Assembly: GCF_900105925.1 (NCBI RefSeq)
Contig: NZ_LT629791.1
Span: 3,011,278 to 3,075,277 of the forward strand
Source of the DNA: Jiangella alkaliphila
GTDB taxonomy: Bacteria; Actinomycetota; Actinomycetes; Jiangellales; Jiangellaceae
Reading direction: 5' to 3'
Length of the DNA stretch: 64,000 nucleotides
Below are positions 8,361-17,694 of the stretch, piece by piece (within the stretch, counting starts at the first letter, position 1; the number at the start of each line of letters is the position of its first letter). A program made the position numbers and the translations under genes. A model generated the notes under the pieces. That model was not told the DNA's origin, searched no databases, and saw only the letters and a list, made by a program, of their open reading frames with translations.

Positions 8361-9794
8361 GTGAGCGAGATCCATGAGCTGACCGGGTTGGAGCTGGCCA
8401 CGGCGGTCCGCCAGCGCGAGGTGTCGCCGTCCGAGGTGGTCGACCACTCGCTCGCTCGGGCCGAGCGGCTGGACTCGTCCCTCGGCGCCTTCGTCACCCT
8501 GACCCCCGACCTCGCCCGCGAGCAGGCCGCCGAGGCCGAGAGCCTCCTCCAGCGGACCAGGTCCGGCGGCGAGCTGCCGCCGTTCCTGGGCGTGCCGTGC
8601 CCCGTCAAGGACCTCGCGATGGTGGCCGGCGTGCCGTTTCGGGCCGGCAGCGCGGCCCTCGCCGACTTCGTCGCGCCCGCCGACGACGGCGTCGTCACGC
8701 TGCTGCAGCGGGCCGGCACGCTGATGATCGGCAAGACGAACACGCCCGAGTTCGGCCTGCCGCCGTACACCGAGTCCGACATCGCGCCGCCGGCCCGCAC
8801 GCCGTGGGACACCTCGCGGTCGGCCGGCGGCTCCAGCGGCGGGTCCGCGGCGGCGGTCGCGGCCGGCATCGCGCCGGTCGCGCACGGCAGCGACGGCGGG
8901 GGCTCGATCCGCATCCCGGCCAGCGCCTGCGGGCTGGTCGGGCTCAAGCCCACCCGCGGCCGCGTCAGTCCAGGCCCGTACCGCCCGGAGGGCGCCGGCC
9001 TGGCGTCCAACGGCGTGCTCACCCGCGACGTCCGCGACACCGCGGCGCTGCTGGACGTGCTGTCGCACCAGTGGGCCGGCGACCTCTACGTGCTCGCGCC
9101 GCCGCGCACCACCTTCCTCGACGCCTGCGGGCGCGACCCCGGCCGGCTCACCATCGGCCTGCTGACCACCCCCGTCATCTCCGCCGACGCGCCCGTCGAC
9201 GACGCCTGCCTGACCGCCGTCGTCCGCACCGCCCGGCTGCTGGAGGACCTCGGTCACCGGGTCGAGCCCGCGCCGGTTCCGTTCGCGGCCGAGCGGTGGG
9301 ACTCGTTCGAGGCGATCTGGTCGGTGCTGGCGCTGAGCGCGCCGGTGCCGCCCGAGCACGAGCACCTGCTGCTGCCGCTGACCCGCTGGCTGCGCGACAA
9401 GGGCGGGTCGGTCAGCGGCATCGAGTACGCGTCGGCGCTGGGACTGATCCAGACCACGACGCGTGAGACGGCGGCCACCTGGGCGGCCTACGACGTCGTC
9501 CTGTGCCCGACGCTGGCCCAGCTGCCGGCGCCGGTCGGCTCCCAGCGCGACGACGCCGACCCGGCCGGCGACTTCGCCCGGCAGATGGCGTTCACGCCGT
9601 GGACCAGCGTCTGGAACCTCACCGGCTGGCCGGCTATCAGCCTGCCGCTCGAGACCACCGAGGTCGACGGCGTGACGCTGCCGGTGGGCGTCATGCTCGG
9701 CGGCATGCACGGCGCCGAGGAGACGCTGCTGTCGCTGGCCGCGCAGCTCGAGGCGGCCCGGCCGTGGCGCGACCGGAGGCCGGCCACGTGGTGA
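8361..9794 (+). CDS. Amidase (amidase signature family)
   Basis: Protein of 477 residues starting at GTG. The Ser-cisSer-Lys triad is complete: Lys83 in PVKDL, cis-Ser158 in the GGSSGGS loop, and nucleophile Ser182 in GGGSIRIPA, with the family's 24-residue spacing between the serines. Members hydrolyse amides, carbamates or aryl esters in the cytoplasm; no Gln/Asn specificity domain or signal peptide is seen. Its stop overlaps the next GTG by four bases (GTGA), so it is co-transcribed with a flavin-dependent oxidoreductase, which suggests catabolism of a small amide or heterocycle. The actual substrate cannot be read from sequence. Confidence 0.85.
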   Translation: MSEIHELTGLELATAVRQREVSPSEVVDHSLARAERLDSSLGAFVTLTPDLAREQAAEAESLLQRTRSGGELPPFLGVPCPVKDLAMVAGVPFRAGSAALADFVAPADDGVVTLLQRAGTLMIGKTNTPEFGLPPYTESDIAPPARTPWDTSRSAGGSSGGSAAAVAAGIAPVAHGSDGGGSIRIPASACGLVGLKPTRGRVSPGPYRPEGAGLASNGVLTRDVRDTAALLDVLSHQWAGDLYVLAPPRTTFLDACGRDPGRLTIGLLTTPVISADAPVDDACLTAVVRTARLLEDLGHRVEPAPVPFAAERWDSFEAIWSVLALSAPVPPEHEHLLLPLTRWLRDKGGSVSGIEYASALGLIQTTTRETAATWAAYDVVLCPTLAQLPAPVGSQRDDADPAGDFARQMAFTPWTSVWNLTGWPAISLPLETTEVDGVTLPVGVMLGGMHGAEETLLSLAAQLEAARPWRDRRPATW

Positions 9795-10636
9795 GCTTCG
9801 GATACTTCCTGGTCCCGAACGCGGCCGACCCGCTGATCGAGACCGCGCGCCTGGCCGAGTCGCTGGGCCTGGAGTACGTCGGCATCCAGGACCACCCGTA
9901 CCAGCGCCGCTACGTCGACACCATGGTCCTGTCCAGCGCGATCCTGACGGCCACGTCGTCGCTGCGCGTCTTCCCGGACGTCGCCTGCCTGCCGCTGCGC
10001 CCGCCCGGCGTCCTCGCCAAGACCGCGGCGTCGCTGGACGTGCTGTCGGGCGGACGGTTCGAGCTGGGCCTCGGCGCGGGCGCGTTCTGGGACGCGATCG
10101 AGGGCTACGGCGGCGTGCGGCGGACGCCGGGGGAGGCGCTGGCGGCGCTGGCCGAGGCGATCGAGGTGATCCGCCTGCTCTGGGGCGGCGAGCGCGGGCT
10201 GCGCTTCGAGGGGTCGCACTACCACCTGCGTGGGGTGCACTCCGGCCCCCTGCCGGCGCACGACCTCGGCATCTGGGTCGGCGCCTACGGCCCGCGAGCG
10301 CTGGCGCTGACCGGCCGGCTGGCCGACGGCTGGGTCCCGTCGGTCAACGCCGACGTCTTGAAGCGGCTGCCCGAGCTCAACGAACGGGTCGACACCGCCG
10401 CCGCCGAGGCCGGCCGCGACCCGTCCGCCGTCCGCCGCGTGTACAACGTGGGCGGCACCATCACCGACGGGGTCTCGGAGGGCTACCTGGCCGGTCCGGT
10501 GTCGCAATGGATCGACGAGCTGAGCGCCCTGGCGGCCGACCATCGCGCCGACGTCCTCCTCTTCGGCGGCCCGCCGTCGCAGCTGCGCACGTTCGCCGAG
10601 CAGATCGTCCCCGCCGTCACCAGCTCCCCAGGGTGA
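9791..10636 (+). CDS. LLM class flavin-dependent oxidoreductase
   Basis: Protein of 281 residues with the bacterial-luciferase-like barrel: N-terminal FGYFLVPNA strand, LGLEYVGIQDHPYQ, the LSGGRFELGLGAG phosphate-binding region near residues 78-90, and the late GRLADGWVPS motif. These enzymes use reduced FMN or F420 for monooxygenation or reduction. GTG at 9791 gives the common GTGA overlap with the amidase; the adjacent GTG at 9788 is a possible alternative. Its end overlaps the convergent DUF2264 gene by 20 bp. Actinomycete members often bind F420, but no residue here proves the cofactor. Confidence 0.85.
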   Translation: MSFGYFLVPNAADPLIETARLAESLGLEYVGIQDHPYQRRYVDTMVLSSAILTATSSLRVFPDVACLPLRPPGVLAKTAASLDVLSGGRFELGLGAGAFWDAIEGYGGVRRTPGEALAALAEAIEVIRLLWGGERGLRFEGSHYHLRGVHSGPLPAHDLGIWVGAYGPRALALTGRLADGWVPSVNADVLKRLPELNERVDTAAAEAGRDPSAVRRVYNVGGTITDGVSEGYLAGPVSQWIDELSALAADHRADVLLFGGPPSQLRTFAEQIVPAVTSSPG

Positions 10637-12608
10637 GCGTCTCGTCCGGCCGCGGTCCGGGCAGCGTGAGCGTGGTGGTCGAGCCGCCGGGCCAGGTGAC
10701 GGTGACGTCGTCGCCGTCCACCGTGACGAGGACGGACGGGGCGGCGGCCACCGCGGCCGGGTCGGCGGAGAGCACGACGACAGCGGCGTAGACCCGGCCG
10801 AACGCCGCCGGACCGGAGGTCGCCGCCCAGGGCCAGGCGGACCAGCGGCCCAGCGGGTGGGCGCCGGGCGGCTCGGCCACGCCCGTCGCCGAGACGTCGC
10901 CGACGCCGATGACCAGGCTGGTCAGCCCCTTGTCGGCGACCACCCGGTCGTCCGAGGCCACCCGCGGCGCCGTGTCCGACGCGATCGACCAGCCGCCGAA
11001 CCGGAGCACCCAGGGACCCGCGTCGGCCACCCACACCTCGTCCGGGTCGTCGGCCAGTTCGACGGGGTCCAGCCGGGCCAGTCGCACCTCCAGCGCGCCA
11101 CGCAGCACGGACGCCGTCGTCAGCCAGGGGCCGGTGCGGAACGCGTCGCCGTCGCCGACGGTCGGCTCGCCGGTCTCGCGCCAGTGCGCCCGCGACCGCG
11201 ACGCCAGCACCGCCTCGTCGGACGCGGTCACCGCCAGCCGGCGGATCGGGCTGCGGTGGCTCGGCCGCCCGCCGGCGTCGAGCAGCGCGACGTGCGACTC
11301 GCCCGGGTGTGCCACGCCCTCGCGGTGCAGCGACGGCGCCGCGTGCGTCGAGTACCCGTGCCGCGCGTAGAAGGCGACGTCGTCGGCGACCCGCGGCCCG
11401 TAGATGTGGTCGCTGCCGTGGTTGACCAGCCGCACCACGCCGTCGGCCGCCGTGCCGGACAGCAGCCACCCCGGCGGCCGCATCAGCACCGACACATCCG
11501 CGGTCTCCACCGGCAAGGCCGACTCCGTCTCCGTCCACACCGGATGGTCGGGCGGCAGCAGCAGACCGGCGAAGCCCTTGCTGGACCAGTACGGCGACCC
11601 CGCGCCGGTGTAGAGCTGCCGGATCGGCGCGAACGCGCCCCGCCACCCGATCGGCTGCAGCCCGTCGTCGTCCACCGCACCCCGCGAGACGAACCAGCGC
11701 AGCACCCCGCTGGCCAGGCGCCGGGTCCGCCCGGGCGGGAGCGGCGTCGCGTCGAACAGCGCGCCGGTCCAGAACGGGCCGAGCATGGCGTAGCGGTAGG
11801 TCAGCGACCGGCCCTGCAGCACCGGCGCACCCGACGGCGCGACGAAGTACTGGGCGTCGTCGAGGTACCGGACCAGCCGCTCCCGGTACGGCAGCGGCGC
11901 CGCCGTGCCGACGATGCGGTGGTACCAGAGCGGGTACACGTGCAGCGCCCAGCCGCTGTAGTAGTCGAAGTGCCGCAGCCCGTCCGGCCCCTTGCCGCCG
12001 TCGGAGTACCAGCCGTCGCCGGCGTAGAAGCCCTCGTGGACGGCCAGGTTCCGGTCGATCTCGTCCTGGCGCCACGGCCCGCCGACCGAGCGCAGGAACC
12101 CCTCGACGACGTTCTGGAACCAGATCCAGTTGTTGGTGTGCACGAACGTCCCGAGGATCTCCGCCATCCACTCGACGACGGTCTCGCGGGTGCGCTCGGG
12201 CAGCCGGTCCCACAGCCACGGCCGGGTCTCGTGCAGCGCGATCGCGATGGACGCCGCCTCGACCTTGGCCTGGCCGCGCTCGCCGAACCGCGGCCAGCGC
12301 TCGGGCGAGGACGGGTCGGTGCCGGCCGCGAGCCCCTCGGCGTACCAGTCGGCGAACCCGTGCGGGTCGTCGCCGCCCGCCCCGCCGACCCGGAACCCGG
12401 CCAGCAGGAACGTCCGCGCGAACGCCTCCAGCCCGTCGCTCCACCGGCCGCTGGCGCCGGACAGCCCTGGCAGCGAGATCAGCGCGTGCCGGGGCGAGGC
12501 GTGCGGACGCAGCGCCAGCAGCTTGTGGTCGGCCACCACCTCCCAGTGCGCCCGCGTCCAGCCCGTGTGCGGCGACCGGACGGCGTCCTCCGAGGGCAGT
12601 TCCAGCAT
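10617..12608 (-). CDS. DUF2264 domain-containing protein
   Basis: Protein of 663 residues matching the DUF2264 layout. An N-terminal alpha-helical toroid region (about 1-370) contains NNWIWFQNVVEGFL, DGWYSDGGKGPDGLRHFDYY and SSKGFAGLLLP, and is followed by a beta-rich C-terminal domain. Proteins of this type sit in polysaccharide-utilization loci and are thought to act on uronic-acid-containing glycans; the reaction is unproven. No signal peptide, so a cytoplasmic role on imported fragments is likely. ATG at 12608 is chosen because an ATG 57 bp upstream would run into the divergent promoter. It diverges from the large exported protein and shares the IclR neighbourhood. Confidence 0.75.
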   Translation of the reverse strand: MLELPSEDAVRSPHTGWTRAHWEVVADHKLLALRPHASPRHALISLPGLSGASGRWSDGLEAFARTFLLAGFRVGGAGGDDPHGFADWYAEGLAAGTDPSSPERWPRFGERGQAKVEAASIAIALHETRPWLWDRLPERTRETVVEWMAEILGTFVHTNNWIWFQNVVEGFLRSVGGPWRQDEIDRNLAVHEGFYAGDGWYSDGGKGPDGLRHFDYYSGWALHVYPLWYHRIVGTAAPLPYRERLVRYLDDAQYFVAPSGAPVLQGRSLTYRYAMLGPFWTGALFDATPLPPGRTRRLASGVLRWFVSRGAVDDDGLQPIGWRGAFAPIRQLYTGAGSPYWSSKGFAGLLLPPDHPVWTETESALPVETADVSVLMRPPGWLLSGTAADGVVRLVNHGSDHIYGPRVADDVAFYARHGYSTHAAPSLHREGVAHPGESHVALLDAGGRPSHRSPIRRLAVTASDEAVLASRSRAHWRETGEPTVGDGDAFRTGPWLTTASVLRGALEVRLARLDPVELADDPDEVWVADAGPWVLRFGGWSIASDTAPRVASDDRVVADKGLTSLVIGVGDVSATGVAEPPGAHPLGRWSAWPWAATSGPAAFGRVYAAVVVLSADPAAVAAAPSVLVTVDGDDVTVTWPGGSTTTLTLPGPRPDETLTLGSW

Positions 12609-12643
12609 GGGAGTCCTCTCCGGACAGCGTTTTCCTGTGGCTG

Positions 12644-12680
12644 TTGACACGGCGATTGAAACCATACAACACTCATATTA
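12644..12680 (+). promoter_or_regulatory. AT-rich divergent promoter; probable leaderless start of the exported protein
   Basis: TTGACA at 12644-12649 is followed 15 bp later by TACAAC (12665-12670), in a stretch from about 12644 to 12685 that is much richer in A/T than its surroundings. A transcript from these boxes would begin close to the ATG at 12680, so the mRNA could be leaderless, in keeping with the absence of a ribosome-binding site there. The same segment must carry the promoter for the divergent DUF2264 gene. Confidence 0.45.
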
Positions 12681-15600
12681 TGGACGATGGAGTCACATTG
12701 CAGGCATCCACTCCCACCATGTTGTCGCGACGTGCCGTCATGGGCATGCTCGTCGGCGCGGCCGTGCTGCCGCCGGTGCTGGGAGCCTTCGGTCAGCCGG
12801 CGCACGCCGCACCGGCCACGACGGCGGACGATCCGGCCGTCCCCACCGACGCGATGCGCCGCACCGAGAAGCCGAACCTGGCCTTCCGGCAGGTCGCACA
12901 GCTGTCCAACGACCGCTACCGGGTGACGTTCCACGAGGCCACCTGGGACGGCGGGCGCAGCTACGTCCGCGACCTCGAACTCCGGACCGACGCCGGCTGG
13001 GTCGCCGTCACCGACCCGGAGCGCCGGTTCGACGAGCAGTGGGTCGTGCTCACCGGCACCGAGCGGCCCAGCCCGCGCTACTACTACAGCTCCGCCACGC
13101 CGCACTGGGTCGCCTTCGACGGGTTCCGCCAGCTCGGCCCGCGCACCGTCGAGCTGACCAGCACGAGCCCGGGCGTCCACGAGCTCACGGTGCGCTGGTC
13201 GCTGGACCGCGAGCACCCCGAGCTGCACTACACCGTCACCGCCCGGCAGGCCGGCCACTTCGTCGTCGGCTACCAGAGCCTCGACACCGGCACCGCCGAC
13301 GACGCCGAGGAGGTGCTGTGCGGGATCCGCCAGCACGCCCGCGTCATCGGCAGCCCGGAGTCGCTGAGCAGCTGGGAGCTGTTTGCGCCGATGAGCCTGG
13401 TGCAGCGGACCATCGCCGGCCGGACCGTCACGTCCGGCGTCTACATCCCCAGCGACGTCATCGCCTACGAGCACGAGCGCGACCTCGGCCCGTACCGGCA
13501 GCCGTTCGGGATGAGCCTGCTCAACGACGAGGCGCACGTGCAGCCGGTGGCGTACGCGCCGCAGGCCGGCGACCGGTCGCTGCTCGAGCCGGGCCAGAGC
13601 CTGGGCTACGCGTTCGGCGTCCAGGCGCATGCGGGCGTGCTCTACGACGCCTACGTCGCGCTGTGCCGCGGCGAGTACGGATTCACGGCCTACCGCGAGA
13701 ACGTCTACGACACGTCGCTGACGCAGACGGCGTCCAACATCATGAACCTGGTCGGCATCGAGCCCGACGGCGACGACAGCGAGACGTTCGTGCCGTCGTT
13801 CTCCGGCTGGTGGAACCGGGCCAAGGGGTTCGCCGACTCCGAGAACGACCAGGCCGTGCGGACGTCCGTCGCCGGCGTGCTGCTGTCGGCGAACTACCTG
13901 CTGTCGCCGCCGGACCGAGCCGGCGACTTCTACGACCGCCGCGCCCGCCAGATGATGGAGTACCACGTCTCGCGGCGCAACCACGGGCACACCCCGATCA
14001 TCGGCAAGGACGTCTACAACGACACCTCGGCGACCGTCTACGGCCTGGGCGGCGTCGCCGTCGACGCGAACACGCTGGTCCCGCTGTACCGGCAGACCCG
14101 CGGCCAGAACGCGGCGCTGCACCGGCTGGCGCTCGACACCGTCAAGGCCCCGCCGTTCCGCGACACCCGCGCGCCGTGGAGCAACGCCCTGCAGGCCTAC
14201 GTCCTGACCGGCGACGAGGGCTGGCTGGCCGAGGCGACGGCGCTGGCCCGCCGGTACCTGCGCGACCAGGTCCTGACGCCGTACTCGAACAACCAGGGCG
14301 ACGGCGTGTTCGTCTTCTCGTACTCCAAGCACTGGCTGGAGCTGTTCGTCATGTACGAGCTGACCGGCGAGCGCGACTTCCTGGACGCGGCGTACCGCGA
14401 GGCGCAGCGGTTCGTCACCCAGACGATGGTGCGGCCCGTGCCCGACGGCACGGTGCGGGCGCCGGTCCCGTACATGATCAACATGCAGTTCGACGACTGG
14501 AACGGGCACCTCCTGCCCGACTACCCGCTCGACGACATCGCCCCGGAGGAGGTGCCGGCCTGGTACGTGTCGACGACCGGTCAGACGATCGAGCAGCTGA
14601 TCACGTACCGCATCCAGGAGCCGAAGCGGCACCCCGGCGGCGGCATGGTGATGAACCCGATCTGGGCGCCGTTCCTGCTCCGGCTGGCGCACGAGGCCGG
14701 CGACGAGTTCCTGGTCGACTTCGCGCACAACCTGGTCATCGGCCGCTGGACGCACTACCCCGGCTACTACAACCGCCAGTTCACCGCGCAGCACCTGCGC
14801 CCGGACTTCCCGCTGACCGGCCCGCCAGGGGAGAGCTGCATCTACTTCCACCACGCGCCGGCGCAGCTCGGCCTCACGCTGGACTACCTGTTCAGCGAGC
14901 ACTACGTCCGGTCGGACGGGCGGATCAGCTTCCCCAAGCAGTTCGAGTGCGACTTCGTGTTCTTCAAGTTCAGCACCTACGGGCACGAGCCGGGCACGTT
15001 CTTCGGCGAGGACGGCGTCTGGCCGTACCTGCCCGAGGGGATCGTCGCCGTCGACCACCCGCAGCTGAACTGGCTGACCGGCGTCGGCAACGACTCGCTG
15101 TACCTGTCGCTGACGAACTCGCGCGACGCGACGGTGAGCGCGACGGTGACGTTCGACCGCGAACTGACCGGCATCGACCCGGGCCGCCGGTACGACGTCC
15201 AGGTGCTGATGGACAACGGCCGGTGGAAGCACTACCGGCTCACCGGCGGGAAGCTGCCCGTGACGGTGTCGGCGCGCGGCATCACCGTGGTGATCGTCCG
15301 CGGCGCCGGCCGGCCGGCGCCGTGGCACTGGCTGCCATCGTCGGAGGACCGCGGCGAGGTCAGCTACGCCTTCGACGACGCGCTGCCCGGCGCCGAGGGC
15401 GGCCTGACCCGCGGCATGCTGCTGGTCCGGCCGGACCGGACGGCTGCCGACGCCTACGTGCAGAGCGACTCCGTCGAGGCGGCGACGCTCGCGTACTGGG
15501 TGAACGACGGGCCGGAGCAGATCGTCGCGGACAAGCCGTACCCGAACGAATGGACGGTCCCGCTGGCGGCGCTGACCGACACGTTCGCCTACGAGGTGCG

Positions 15601-16702
15601 GACGCTGTCGGCGACGTCGCAGCGGCGGACGCTGCGGCTGCCGTCGTCGGTCACCGGGGTCGCGGCCGGCGGAGCGGCGGCGTTCGGGTCGCTGTCGGCG
15701 CCGGCCACCGCGTCGCCGGCGGACGAGCTGACGCTGCGGGTGCGGCTGACGGCGTCGTCGTCGCTGTCCGGTGTCGCCGTCGCGCTGGCCGCGCCGGGCG
15801 GGTGGACGGTGACCCCGTCGGAGCCGCTGCCCGACGCCGTCGCCGCCGGTGAGTCGGTGACCGGGACGTTCTCCGTGACGGTGCCCGCCGACGCCGCGCT
15901 CGCGGTGCCGCATCCGCTGACCGCGACGGCGACCTGGTCCGGCGGCTCGGCGGAGCTGGAGCCGGTCACCGTCGAGCTGGTCGACCCCGTGCGGCTGACC
16001 GCGATCACGCCGTCGCCGGCCGTGGTTCCGGAGCCGGGCGGCTCGATCGACCTGCGCATCGCGGTGCTCAACCGCGGCCCGGTGCCGGTGACCCGGACGG
16101 TGACGATCACCGGGCAGTTCCACTGGTCGTTCAGCGAGACGACGTTCGAGGTCGAGGTGCCGCCGCGCACCGAGCTCGAGCACGTCGTGCGGGCCACCAC
16201 CCGGCCGACCATCCCGACCGAGCAGACGCACTTCGTGTCGGCCAACCTGGACGGCAAGCCGAAGGTGACGATCAGCCTGCGGGTCGAGGACCCGGACATC
16301 ATCGCGATCACCAACAACGACTACCCGCCGCGGTACGACCAGACCGGCAGCTGGCTGATCAGCGGCCTGGCCGGGGCCGACGGCGCCGCGTCCCGGTACA
16401 GCCCCGAGGGCGTCACCGGCGGCACGGCGACGTGGACCCCCGACCTCCCCGAGGCCGGCAGCTACGCCGTCGACGTCTGGTATCCGTCCAACTTCGAGAC
16501 CGCGACCAACGCCGTCTACGTCGTCACGCACCTGGGCGGCGAGACCGAGTTCGTCGTCAACCAGATGGAACAGCCGCGCACCTGGCGCGAGCTGGGCACG
16601 TTCGAGTTCGCCGCCGGCATGGGCGGCAACGTGCGCATCGAGGTCCGCGACGCCAGCACCGGCTACACCCGCCTGAGCGGTGCCCGCTTCCGCAAGCTCT
16701 GA
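12680..16702 (+). CDS. Tat-exported multidomain protein, probable glycan-active enzyme
   Basis: Protein of 1340 residues. A twin-arginine signal (LSRRAVMGMLVGAA) ends near AHAAPA. A beta-sandwich region follows to about residue 300. Next comes a helical toroid-like region (about 320-760) with HWLELFVMYELTGERDFL and PGYYNRQFTAQHL. Beta domains come after it: one near residues 1010-1100 resembles the NPCBM-associated NEW3 type, and the last 130 residues resemble the golvesin/Xly carbohydrate-binding type. The order suggests a polysaccharide lyase or hydrolase outside the cell. I do not recognise a named CAZy family. ATG at 12680 is preferred; ATG at 12719 would also keep the Tat motif. The neighbouring DUF2264 and IclR genes support a polysaccharide role. 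Confidence 0.7.
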   Translation: MDDGVTLQASTPTMLSRRAVMGMLVGAAVLPPVLGAFGQPAHAAPATTADDPAVPTDAMRRTEKPNLAFRQVAQLSNDRYRVTFHEATWDGGRSYVRDLELRTDAGWVAVTDPERRFDEQWVVLTGTERPSPRYYYSSATPHWVAFDGFRQLGPRTVELTSTSPGVHELTVRWSLDREHPELHYTVTARQAGHFVVGYQSLDTGTADDAEEVLCGIRQHARVIGSPESLSSWELFAPMSLVQRTIAGRTVTSGVYIPSDVIAYEHERDLGPYRQPFGMSLLNDEAHVQPVAYAPQAGDRSLLEPGQSLGYAFGVQAHAGVLYDAYVALCRGEYGFTAYRENVYDTSLTQTASNIMNLVGIEPDGDDSETFVPSFSGWWNRAKGFADSENDQAVRTSVAGVLLSANYLLSPPDRAGDFYDRRARQMMEYHVSRRNHGHTPIIGKDVYNDTSATVYGLGGVAVDANTLVPLYRQTRGQNAALHRLALDTVKAPPFRDTRAPWSNALQAYVLTGDEGWLAEATALARRYLRDQVLTPYSNNQGDGVFVFSYSKHWLELFVMYELTGERDFLDAAYREAQRFVTQTMVRPVPDGTVRAPVPYMINMQFDDWNGHLLPDYPLDDIAPEEVPAWYVSTTGQTIEQLITYRIQEPKRHPGGGMVMNPIWAPFLLRLAHEAGDEFLVDFAHNLVIGRWTHYPGYYNRQFTAQHLRPDFPLTGPPGESCIYFHHAPAQLGLTLDYLFSEHYVRSDGRISFPKQFECDFVFFKFSTYGHEPGTFFGEDGVWPYLPEGIVAVDHPQLNWLTGVGNDSLYLSLTNSRDATVSATVTFDRELTGIDPGRRYDVQVLMDNGRWKHYRLTGGKLPVTVSARGITVVIVRGAGRPAPWHWLPSSEDRGEVSYAFDDALPGAEGGLTRGMLLVRPDRTAADAYVQSDSVEAATLAYWVNDGPEQIVADKPYPNEWTVPLAALTDTFAYEVRTLSATSQRRTLRLPSSVTGVAAGGAAAFGSLSAPATASPADELTLRVRLTASSSLSGVAVALAAPGGWTVTPSEPLPDAVAAGESVTGTFSVTVPADAALAVPHPLTATATWSGGSAELEPVTVELVDPVRLTAITPSPAVVPEPGGSIDLRIAVLNRGPVPVTRTVTITGQFHWSFSETTFEVEVPPRTELEHVVRATTRPTIPTEQTHFVSANLDGKPKVTISLRVEDPDIIAITNNDYPPRYDQTGSWLISGLAGADGAASRYSPEGVTGGTATWTPDLPEAGSYAVDVWYPSNFETATNAVYVVTHLGGETEFVVNQMEQPRTWRELGTFEFAAGMGGNVRIEVRDASTGYTRLSGARFRKL

Positions 16703-16713
16703 GGCAGCTCGTG

Positions 16714-16745
16714 CTCCGGCGGGCCGGTCGCCCGTCCCGCCGGAG
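16714..16745 (+). terminator. Hairpin after the exported glycan-active protein
   Basis: A perfect 10-bp stem, CTCCGGCGGG (16714-16723) with CCCGCCGGAG (16736-16745), and a 12-nt loop start 11 bp after the stop codon, between two convergent genes. Confidence 0.65.
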
Positions 16746-16819
16746 TCGCGCGGCGGCGGCACCGAGACAGGTACCTGACCTGCGTGGACGGACAGGACCG
16801 CGTACCCCGGAAAGCGATC

Positions 16820-17626
16820 TCAGTGGGGGAGCGCGGTCACGGTGGCGTGGTAGCCGAGGTTGGACGAGATCTGGTCGGCGTGTTCGATGGCGATCATCGC
16901 CAGCTCGTCCTGCCGGGCCGGGAGGTTCATTGCCGACAGCGGCCCCGACACCGACAGCGCGGCGATGATCTGGCCGGACCGGTCCCGGATCGGCGCGGCC
17001 ACGCAGGCCCGGCCGAACGCCAGCTCTTCCAGCTCGGTCGCGTACCCGCGCGAGCGCACCTCCTGCAGAGCGCCGCTGAGCTCGTCGAACGACGTCAGGG
17101 TGTGCGGCGTGTAGCGGGCGTACTGGTCGCCGAGCAGTGACCGGAGCTCGTCGGGCGGCAGCTCGCTGGTCAGCGCCTTGCCCATGGCGGTGGCGTGCAG
17201 GGGGCCGCCGCGGCCGATCAGCGTGGACGGCCGCGGCGCGTTGGCGCCCTCGAAGTGGCACAGGTAGAACAGGCTGGCGTCGTGGCGCTCGGCGACGTTG
17301 ACGCCGAGGCCGAGCGACGAGGCGAGGTTCTGCGCGAGCTGGCGCGACTGCTGGTGCACCGGCGACTGGTTCAGCCCGATGCCGGCCAGCGTGATGACCC
17401 GCGGGCCGATGCCGTACAGGCCGCTGCGGCCGTGGTGCGTGAGGTACCCGAGGTTGACCAGCGCGCCGACCAGCCGCGACACCGTCGACTGGCCCAGCCC
17501 GGTCGCGGTCACCAGCTCGGAGATGCGCCGCTCGGGGTGTTCCTCGTTGAACGCGGACAGCAACGAGAGCGCCCGCTCGACGCTCTGGGTGCCGCCGGCG
17601 GACTCGCGGGCTGTTACACGTGGCAC
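16820..17626 (-). CDS. IclR family transcriptional regulator
   Basis: Protein of 268 residues. It has an N-terminal winged helix (SVERALSLLSAF, then ISELVTATGLGQSTVSRLVGAL) and a C-terminal IclR effector domain with the GGPLHATAMGKAL and RDRSGQIIAALSVSGP segments. It probably represses the neighbouring polysaccharide genes until a sugar-acid breakdown product binds. The frame stays open to an ATG at 17698, but that start would place the palindromic operator (17658-17676) inside the coding region; GTG at 17626, with a GGTGGGGG purine tract just upstream, is more sensible. It converges on the exported protein gene, from which a hairpin separates it. Confidence 0.85.
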   Translation of the reverse strand: MPRVTARESAGGTQSVERALSLLSAFNEEHPERRISELVTATGLGQSTVSRLVGALVNLGYLTHHGRSGLYGIGPRVITLAGIGLNQSPVHQQSRQLAQNLASSLGLGVNVAERHDASLFYLCHFEGANAPRPSTLIGRGGPLHATAMGKALTSELPPDELRSLLGDQYARYTPHTLTSFDELSGALQEVRSRGYATELEELAFGRACVAAPIRDRSGQIIAALSVSGPLSAMNLPARQDELAMIAIEHADQISSNLGYHATVTALPH

Positions 17627-17657
17627 GTTCTGACCCCCACCATCATGCTCGGAACGG

Positions 17658-17676
17658 TCATCTACATGGTAGATGA
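17658..17676. promoter_or_regulatory. Palindromic operator upstream of the IclR gene
   Basis: TCATCTACATGGTAGATGA has two perfect 7-base arms around a 5-base spacer and lies 32 bp upstream of the GTG start. An operator at this place is typical of IclR autoregulation. No second exact copy was noticed in the DUF2264/exported-protein intergenic region. Confidence 0.6.
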
Positions 17677-17694
17677 AACCCCGCACAAAACCCG

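Noticed and set aside
12479-16762. A 1427-codon open frame antisense to the exported glycan-active protein.
   Set aside because: Its translation is repetitive Arg/Gly/Val/Asp-rich low-complexity sequence typical of the complement of GC-rich genes. The plus-strand frame has a Tat signal and coherent domains.
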